Made by a program: the position numbers and the translations under genes. From positions 1-11,143 of the forward strand of contig CAYRCC010000054.1 in the NCBI GenBank assembly GCA_964422725.1: a DNA stretch of 11,143 bases, given 5' to 3'. Within the stretch, counting starts at the first letter, position 1, and each line of letters starts with the position of its first letter. This document shows positions 6,920-11,143 of this stretch, piece by piece. The stretch comes from CAKSNH01 sp964422725. Its GTDB lineage: Bacteria; Bacillota; Clostridia; UBA1381. Below the pieces are notes generated by a model, which did not search any database, was not told the DNA's origin, and saw nothing but the letters and a program-made list of their open reading frames with translations.

Positions 6920-6985
6920 CCCTCTGCACGGTATTTTTCCGTGTGTAAGTGGGAGGGCTGAAAAGCCCGTAATCACCACATAAGG
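6920..6985 (+). promoter_or_regulatory. L1-binding-site-like mRNA leader before rplK
   Basis: GTGGGAG (6949-6955) and CCAC (6976-6979) can pair through GTGG/CCAC. Stacked inside is GGGCT-GAAA-AGCCC (6955-6968), a 5-bp hairpin with a GNRA-type loop. The GUGGGAGG...ACCAC pattern resembles the L1-stalk base of 23S rRNA, which L1 leaders in rplK-rplA operons are known to imitate. A second hairpin, CACGG/CCGTG (6927-6943), lies just before it. CCCTC at 6920-6924 could instead pair with GAGGG at 6953-6957. The rplK Shine-Dalgarno begins a few bases later, at 6990. A very similar motif recurs before rplA. Confidence 0.7.
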
Positions 6986-7004
6986 TTTTAAGGAGGTGCC
7001 ATTA

Positions 7005-7430
7005 ATGGCTCAAAAAGTAGTAGGTTACATTAAATTACAGATTCCGGCAGGCAAAGCTACTCCTGCACCACCGGTTGGTCCGGCACTCGGTCAGCACGGT
7101 GTAAACATTGTACAGTTTACAAAGGAATTTAACGAAAAGACAGCAAAGGACGCAGGCTTGATTATCCCTGTTGTTATTACTGTTTATGCGGATCGTTCGT
7201 TCTCATTTATAACAAAGACTCCGCCGGCTGCTGTTCTTTTGAAGAAAGCATGTAAGATTGAAAGCGGTTCGGGTGTGCCTAACAAGACTAAGGTTGCAAC
7301 AATCAGCCAGGCTGATTTGAGAGCAATTGCGGAACAGAAGATGCCTGACCTTAACGCGGCTTCGGTTGAGGCGGCTATGAGTATGATTGCAGGTACTGCA
7401 AGAAGTATGGGTATCGTTGTAGGCGACTAA
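7005..7430 (+). CDS. rplK: 50S ribosomal protein L11
   Basis: L11 forms the GTPase-associated centre with 23S rRNA and takes part in factor binding and the stringent response. The 141-residue protein shows the N-terminal domain IKLQIPAGKATPAPPVGPALGQHGVNI with the proline-rich hinge, FTKEFNEKT, and ITVYADRSFSFITKTPPAAVLLKKA. The rRNA-binding C-terminal domain contains ADLRAIAEQKMPDLNA and AGTARSMGI. Length matches the family. The ATG at 7005 is chosen because AAGGAGGT at 6990-6997 is 7 bp upstream and MAQKVVGYIKLQ is the usual beginning; a GTG at 6996 is part of that site. It is the fourth gene of the operon, with a structured leader immediately before it. Confidence 0.98.
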   Translation: MAQKVVGYIKLQIPAGKATPAPPVGPALGQHGVNIVQFTKEFNEKTAKDAGLIIPVVITVYADRSFSFITKTPPAAVLLKKACKIESGSGVPNKTKVATISQADLRAIAEQKMPDLNAASVEAAMSMIAGTARSMGIVVGD

Positions 7431-7449
7431 TAAGACAAGAACAGTGTCA

Positions 7450-7487
7450 GTGGGAGAAGCGTTAAAGCTTTGTCTGACCACATAAGG
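7450..7487 (+). promoter_or_regulatory. Second L1-binding-site-like motif, before rplA
   Basis: GTGGGAG (7450-7456) is identical to the copy before rplK. It is followed by AAGC-GTTAAA-GCTT (7457-7470) and then ACCACATAAGG (7477-7487), which also matches the rplK leader exactly over 11 nt. GTGG can close against CCAC at 7478-7481. The last four bases belong to the rplA Shine-Dalgarno AAGGAGG, so protein binding here could directly block ribosome entry. The inner stem differs in sequence from the rplK copy but is still paired, which supports an RNA structure. Confidence 0.65.
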
Positions 7488-7497
7488 AGGATAAAAC

Positions 7498-8193
7498 ATG
7501 TTTAGAGGTAAAAAGTATCGCGAAAGCGTTAAGTTGGTTGATAAGACAGTTACTTATGAGCCGGCTACCGCTTTGGATTTGGTTGTTAAGACTGCTAAGG
7601 CTAAATTTGACGAAACGGTTGAAGCTCACATAAAGCTCGGAGTTGACTCAAGACATGCTGACCAGCAGGTTAGAGGCGCTATAGTTCTTCCGCACGGAAC
7701 AGGTAAGACAGCTAAGGTTTTGGTATTTGCTAAAGGCGATAACCTGAATGCCGCAGAGGCTGCCGGAGCTGATTATTTCGGCGGTGAAGAATTGGTTGCC
7801 AAGATTACAGGTGAAAACTGGTTTGATTTTGACGTAGTTGTTGATACACCTGATATGATGGGTGTTGTAGGACGTTTGGGTAAAGTGCTCGGTCCTAAGG
7901 GACTTATGCCGAGTCCTAAAGCAGGTACGGTTACTATGGACGTAGCTAAGGCTGTAAACGAAATCAAAGCCGGTAAAATTGAGTATAAGCTTGATAAGAC
8001 AAACATTATTCACTGTCCTATCGGTAAAGTATCATTCGGTGCAGAAAAGCTTTCAGAGAATTTCGGCGCATTGATGAGTGCTATTATTAAGGCTAAACCG
8101 TCAGCTGCTAAGGGTCAGTACCTTAAGAGCGTGGTTGTTGCATCAACGATGGGTCCGGGTGTCAAAGTCAACAGTGCTAAAATTTCCGACTAA
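7498..8193 (+). CDS. rplA: 50S ribosomal protein L1
   Basis: L1 forms the mobile stalk at the ribosomal E site and is the usual translational repressor of its own operon. The 231-residue protein is full length, with KKYRESVKLVD at the start, DETVEAHIKLGVDSRHADQQ (rRNA-contact region), the central-domain RLGKVLGPKGLMPSPKAGTV, and KAKPSAAKGQYLKSVVVAST with TMGPGVKVN near the end. AAGGAGG at 7484-7490 precedes ATG 7498. It is the last gene of the operon. Instead of rplJ-rplL-rpoB-rpoC, which follow in most bacteria, a strong terminator and unrelated sporulation genes come next. Confidence 0.98.
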   Translation: MFRGKKYRESVKLVDKTVTYEPATALDLVVKTAKAKFDETVEAHIKLGVDSRHADQQVRGAIVLPHGTGKTAKVLVFAKGDNLNAAEAAGADYFGGEELVAKITGENWFDFDVVVDTPDMMGVVGRLGKVLGPKGLMPSPKAGTVTMDVAKAVNEIKAGKIEYKLDKTNIIHCPIGKVSFGAEKLSENFGALMSAIIKAKPSAAKGQYLKSVVVASTMGPGVKVNSAKISD

Positions 8194-8264
8194 TATCGGA
8201 CACACTTTGTTTTTTTATATTAAATATAACCTTATTGCATTGGACAGACATTCGTTCACATATT

Positions 8265-8297
8265 AAATCCGCAGGTTTCAAACCTGCGGATTTTTTT
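8265..8297 (+). terminator. Strong intrinsic terminator of the rplK-rplA operon
   Basis: AAATCCGCAGGTT (8265-8277) and AACCTGCGGATTT (8281-8293) form a perfect 13-bp stem with a 3-nt loop. A run of T from 8291 to 8297 follows. It lies 72 bp after rplA and cleanly ends the ribosomal operon. The preceding 8194-8264 stretch is AT-rich and shows nothing else. Confidence 0.95.
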
Positions 8298-8416
8298 GTT
8301 TATAACAAGTGTTTTCGACTGACAGCTTAAATCGGCGTATACGCATTTTGCGCAAGGTTTTATACATATCACGGCAGCGGTGCGCATAAACATAAAAACA
8401 AAGTGAGGGGATAGCA

Positions 8417-9007
8417 ATGATGAATTATATATGGTGCGCCATAATGCTTTTGTCGCTTGCCGTCGGTGCGCTGAACGGAAAAACGGCAGAAACGCTGAAC
8501 GCCGGAATAGAGGCCGCACAGGGCAGTATCAGTGCGACGCTTGCGTTTGCCGGAATAATGTGTATGTGGTCGGGGATAATGAAAATTGCGGAAGTGTCGG
8601 GGATTTCCGGCATTATATGCAAAATTCTCGCACCGTTGACAAGGCTGTTGTTTCCGGCGGTTAAGCCGGACAGCACAGCAATGCGCAAAATCACTATGAA
8701 CATAACCGCAAATATGCTTGGTATGGGCAACGCGGCAACTCCGCTTGGCATCGAGGCGATGAAGGAGCTTGAGAAAACCAATAAATCACCGTTGTACGCA
8801 AGCGACGAAATGTGCACGTTTGCGGTGCTGAATACGGCGTCTTTTCAGCTTATACCGACAACCATAATCGCACTTAGGGCGGCGGCGGGTGCGGAGAATC
8901 CGTCGGAGGCGGTAGTGCCGATATGGATTGTATCGGCGGCGGCACTGGCAAGCGCGGTTTTTGCGGTTAAGCTTGGGTGTAGGCTTAGCCGCGGCAGAAA
9001 ATTGTAA
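8417..9007 (+). CDS. spmA: Spore maturation protein A
   Basis: SpmA is a membrane protein needed, with SpmB, for normal dehydration of the spore core late in sporulation; its molecular action is not settled. The 196-residue protein is hydrophobic with several membrane segments (about 3-20, 39-56, 136-152 and 166-186) and belongs to the nucleoside-recognition 'Gate' domain group. The conserved NITANMLGMGNAATPLGIEAMKEL and NTASFQLIPTTIIALR stretches are diagnostic. GAGGGG at 8405-8410 precedes two adjacent ATG codons at 8417 and 8420; either could be the start. In Bacillus the spmAB genes are transcribed in the mother cell under sigma-E; no convincing sigma-E promoter could be placed here. spmB follows after 25 bp. 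Confidence 0.95.
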   Translation: MMNYIWCAIMLLSLAVGALNGKTAETLNAGIEAAQGSISATLAFAGIMCMWSGIMKIAEVSGISGIICKILAPLTRLLFPAVKPDSTAMRKITMNITANMLGMGNAATPLGIEAMKELEKTNKSPLYASDEMCTFAVLNTASFQLIPTTIIALRAAAGAENPSEAVVPIWIVSAAALASAVFAVKLGCRLSRGRKL

Positions 9008-9032
9008 TAATTTAACGGACTGAGGTAATACT

Positions 9033-9566
9033 ATGATAGCAGTGATAAATAAATTTTCCGTTTTTGCCGTACCGCTTATGATGTTTCTGATAATTGCGGT
9101 CGGTGCGGCGCGGAAAACGCCTGTTTACGACACGTTTATACGCGGCAGTGAGGAAGGAATGAAAACGGTAATTCAAATATTCCCGATACTGCTGGCAATT
9201 CTGACAGCCGCCGCAATGCTGCGCGCCTCGGGGACTATGGATTTTATGGTGTCGGCACTTGCGCCGATAACCGACTTTCTGCATTTGCCGAAACAGATAA
9301 TACCGCTTGCACTTCTGCGTCCGGTTTCGGGCAGCGGCTCAATAGGACTGCTGACCGACATTATGAATAACTACGGCGCGGACAGTTTTATAGGGCGGGT
9401 GGCGTGTACAATGGCAGGTTCAACCGAAACGACGTTTTACACAATAGCCGTATATTTCCGCGCGACACAGGTCAAATATACGCGGCACACCGTTTTATCC
9501 GCGCTTGCGGGCGATTTTGTCGGACTTATGGCGTCGGTTTATATATGCAATATCATATTTAATTGA
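9033..9566 (+). CDS. spmB: Spore maturation protein B
   Basis: The partner of SpmA in spore-core dehydration, likewise a Gate-domain membrane protein. The 177-residue product shows the family pattern EEGMKTVIQIFPILLAILTA, MLRASGTMD, ALLRPVSGSGSIGLLTDIM and MAGSTETTFYTIAVYF. Membrane segments lie at about 10-27, 45-63, 86-100 and at the C-terminus. A GAGG at 9022-9025 precedes the ATG. Its length is close to the usual SpmB. It is 17 bp from tspO downstream, so spmA, spmB and tspO probably form one transcript. Confidence 0.95.
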   Translation: MIAVINKFSVFAVPLMMFLIIAVGAARKTPVYDTFIRGSEEGMKTVIQIFPILLAILTAAAMLRASGTMDFMVSALAPITDFLHLPKQIIPLALLRPVSGSGSIGLLTDIMNNYGADSFIGRVACTMAGSTETTFYTIAVYFRATQVKYTRHTVLSALAGDFVGLMASVYICNIIFN

Positions 9567-9583
9567 AGAGGGGTTTGAAAAAA

Positions 9584-10051
9584 ATGTTTACAATTAAGTT
9601 GAAACCGCTTATAATATCTGTGCTGATACCGCTTGCGATAGGTGCGGTGTCGGCGTTTCTGTCGATGTCGGGTATGCGTGAATACGCGAATACGGTACAG
9701 CCGCCGCTGTCACCGCCGCCGGCGGTTTTTGCGGTTGTGTGGAGTGTATTGTATTTGCTTATGGGAATCAGCGCATATATTGTGTATATGAGTGAATCAA
9801 AGCTGAAAAAGAGTGCATATGCATTGTACGCGGCACAGCTTGGCGTAAATTTTTTATGGAGTATTTTGTTTTTCAATTTTAAGCTGTATCTGTTTTCGAC
9901 GATTTGGATATTTTTGCTGATTGCGCTTGTCGGCGCGATGATAATCAGCTTTCTGCGTATACGTCCGCTTGCCGGATATTTGCAGATACCGTATTTTCTG
10001 TGGCTGTGCTTTGCGGCGTATTTGAATTTTACGGTGTATTTGTTAAATTGA
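9584..10051 (+). CDS. tspO: TspO/MBR family membrane protein (tryptophan-rich sensory protein)
   Basis: TspO proteins are five-helix membrane proteins that bind porphyrins and other tetrapyrroles; bacterial members are linked to tetrapyrrole sensing, transport or photo-oxidative degradation, with no agreed role. The 155-residue product has five hydrophobic segments. The conserved pieces are QPPLSPPPAVFAVVWSVLYLLMGISAY, ALYAAQLGVNFLWSILFF, and a C-terminal PLAGYLQIPYFLWLCFAAYLN. In many homologues an aromatic residue occupies the position of A47 in the SPPPAVF segment; here that tryptophan is missing, while W53, W92 and W140 remain. GAAGAGGGG at 9565-9573 sets the ATG at 9584; an in-frame TTG at 9563 overlaps the end of spmB and is less likely. 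Its place directly behind spmB is notable. Confidence 0.93.
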   Translation: MFTIKLKPLIISVLIPLAIGAVSAFLSMSGMREYANTVQPPLSPPPAVFAVVWSVLYLLMGISAYIVYMSESKLKKSAYALYAAQLGVNFLWSILFFNFKLYLFSTIWIFLLIALVGAMIISFLRIRPLAGYLQIPYFLWLCFAAYLNFTVYLLN

Positions 10052-10065
10052 GTGCCGATTTTGCG

Positions 10066-10089
10066 TGACCGCCGGTTAATCAGCGGTCA
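10066..10089. terminator. Possible bidirectional hairpin between convergent genes
   Basis: TGACCGC (10066-10072) and GCGGTCA (10083-10089) form a 7-bp stem with a 10-nt loop. It lies between tspO and the oppositely oriented radical SAM gene, whose last codons and stop it overlaps. There is no U-tract on either strand, so its strength as a terminator is doubtful. Confidence 0.35.
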
Positions 10090-10985
10090 ATAGGCGAGTA
10101 AATTTTCTTTTTTCGGTTGAACCGCGCGCGGTAACTGCACCGCCGGCACAGCGGATGCACAGCTTTTCTGCATGAAAAACCGTCATTTATCGCGGTTGCC
10201 GTCGGAGAGGCGATAATGTCGCCGAACGACTCGCAATGAATGTTTCCGAGGGGTGCACTGCCGTCGGCATCAAGACAGCACGGTACGACAGTGCCGTCAA
10301 CGAGGATTGCCGACATTGTGCGCAGTCCGTAACAGAAACCTGTAGAGCCGATTACGGGGTCGTTTATATCGGGCCATTTAAAAACCTTTTCCTGACTCAG
10401 GTATACGTTTTGAGCAAGGGTAAGACTGCGCTCGGACAGTTTATTAGCCGGCGCGCGCTCTATCATTGACACTACATCGTTGTCAGGGGCAAAATTTTCC
10501 TCAAGCAGCTTTATTATCTTCAAATTTTCGGGGTTTTGAGTGCTTTTCAGATTCCAAAGCCGCATAACAATAAATGTGTCCCTGCGTGCCGCTTTTGCAA
10601 ATTCGATTATATCATTCATATATTGCATAAACTCGGCATCAGTGCCGTTTTCAAAGCTGTGGAGCGATATATTAACCTGTCTGAGTGCGTTTTTGCCGAG
10701 CAGTAAGTGCTGTTTTTCGCGTATAAGGGTTGCGTTTGTGGTGAGGTTGACGTTGAACCCCATTTCGGCGCTTATATCCAGAAAAGTACCTATCAGCGGG
10801 TGCATAAGCGGTTCACCCTTAACGTGGAAGTAGATGTAATCGGTGTAGGGTTTGATGTCGGAGAGTATTTTGCGGAAGGTGTCCTCGGACATAAATTCCT
10901 TTTTCCGTTTCATAGGTGAACAAAAACTGCACGACATATTGCATACGTTTGTGATTTCTATATATATTCGTTTAAAGCGTTTCAA
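10080..10985 (-). CDS. Radical SAM protein with SPASM-type C-terminus
   Basis: A 301-residue radical S-adenosylmethionine enzyme. The N-terminal core has the cluster-binding C15xxxC19xxC22 motif within ITNVCNMSCSFCSP, then YFHVKGEPLMHP (GEP motif, about 56-59) and NVNLTTNATLI. The C-terminal region has further cysteines, C218, C236/C237, C251, C272, C280 and C283, in a SPASM-like arrangement (AILVDGTVVPCCLDADG...LGNI...CRRC) likely to bind auxiliary iron-sulphur clusters. SPASM proteins modify peptides or enzymes; the substrate here is unknown and no short precursor-peptide gene is visible beside it. The start is TTG at 10985, because GGAGGA lies 6 nt upstream; a TTG at 11000 would put that site inside the gene. 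It has its own promoter and faces tspO, so it is transcribed alone. Confidence 0.9.
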   Translation of the reverse strand: MKRFKRIYIEITNVCNMSCSFCSPMKRKKEFMSEDTFRKILSDIKPYTDYIYFHVKGEPLMHPLIGTFLDISAEMGFNVNLTTNATLIREKQHLLLGKNALRQVNISLHSFENGTDAEFMQYMNDIIEFAKAARRDTFIVMRLWNLKSTQNPENLKIIKLLEENFAPDNDVVSMIERAPANKLSERSLTLAQNVYLSQEKVFKWPDINDPVIGSTGFCYGLRTMSAILVDGTVVPCCLDADGSAPLGNIHCESFGDIIASPTATAINDGFSCRKAVHPLCRRCSYRARFNRKKKIYSPIDR

Positions 10986-11016
10986 GAGAAGTCCTCCCAA
11001 AGTGGTTTATATGGAT

Positions 11017-11045
11017 ATTTTAACACCGAGGACGGGGTTAGTCAA
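11017..11045 (-). promoter_or_regulatory. Sigma-A promoter for the radical SAM gene
   Basis: On the minus strand TTGACT (11045-11040) and TAAAAT (11022-11017) are 17 bp apart. Transcription would begin near 11010, leaving a leader of about 25 nt before the TTG start. The hairpin repeat ends only about 10 bp upstream of the -35 element. Confidence 0.85.
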
Positions 11046-11054
11046 CAGGGGATT

Positions 11055-11143
11055 TGCAAAGGGGCGCTAGTCCTTGGCTGACAAGGGCGTTGCCCTTGAA
11101 CCCTTTTGGCGGTTATCGTAACGTTGGCGGTAAGGGGCTACCG
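11055..11143 (-). repeat. Inverted copy of the hairpin repeat, cut by window edge
   Basis: Read on the minus strand this matches the 59-350 repeat: the end of the first hairpin (GCCCCTTACCG), a middle segment (AACGTTACGATAACC) closest to unit 1, then AACCGCCAAAAGGGTTC and the second hairpin CAAGGGCAACGCCCTTG (11083-11099). It ends in CCAAGGACTAGCGCCCCTTT, a degraded hairpin much like the end of unit 4. The stem carries C-G where the left array has T-A, a compensatory change. More of the element probably lies beyond the window. Confidence 0.85.

Noticed and set aside
8335..8368. Sigma-E promoter or GCGTATACGC operator before spmA
   Set aside because: The palindrome is only 10 bp and no -35/-10 pair with correct sigma-E spacing could be fitted; expected from biology but not supported by the bases.

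Overview
The window looks like chromosome from an endospore-forming, low-to-mid GC Firmicute of the class Clostridia. The evidence is a spmA-spmB spore-maturation pair, a Firmicute-type endonuclease MutL next to miaA, a SigB/F/G-subfamily sigma factor, consensus sigma-A promoters, strong Shine-Dalgarno sites and a short single-span SecE. I would not name a genus. All 13 complete genes are intact, and I see no insertion sequence, phage gene, tRNA, rRNA or CRISPR array.

Layout from left to right. 1-58: a short edge piece with a 14-bp palindrome. 59-350: four head-to-tail copies of a ~73-bp hairpin-rich repeat, ending about 40 bp before mutL. 391-3353: mutL and miaA, a mismatch-repair/tRNA-modification pair 8 bp apart. 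3430-4991: a consensus promoter drives a one-span membrane protein of unknown function and a SigB-like sigma factor. 5085-5747: a stand-alone pyrE. 5767-8297: a second consensus promoter, lying inside the loop of a likely pyrE terminator, drives rpmG-secE-nusG-rplK-rplA. This block ends at a very strong intrinsic terminator rather than continuing into rplJL-rpoBC. Two L1-binding-site-like leader structures precede rplK and rplA. 8417-10051: spmA-spmB-tspO, probably one operon. 10080-10985, minus strand: a radical SAM/SPASM protein with its own consensus promoter. 11055-11143: part of another copy of the hairpin repeat, in inverted orientation, running off the edge.

How the genes fit together: most of the window is housekeeping (repair, tRNA modification, UMP synthesis, translation, transcription-translation coupling and secretion), mixed with sporulation/stress functions (sigma factor, spmAB) and two less defined functions (tspO, radical SAM). 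The parts least explained by known gene families are the hairpin repeat family that brackets the block in opposite orientations and the membrane-protein/sigma-factor operon. The RNA structures around the ribosomal operon look regulatory but fit known principles. I did not find convincing evidence of a wholly new defence or mobile system.
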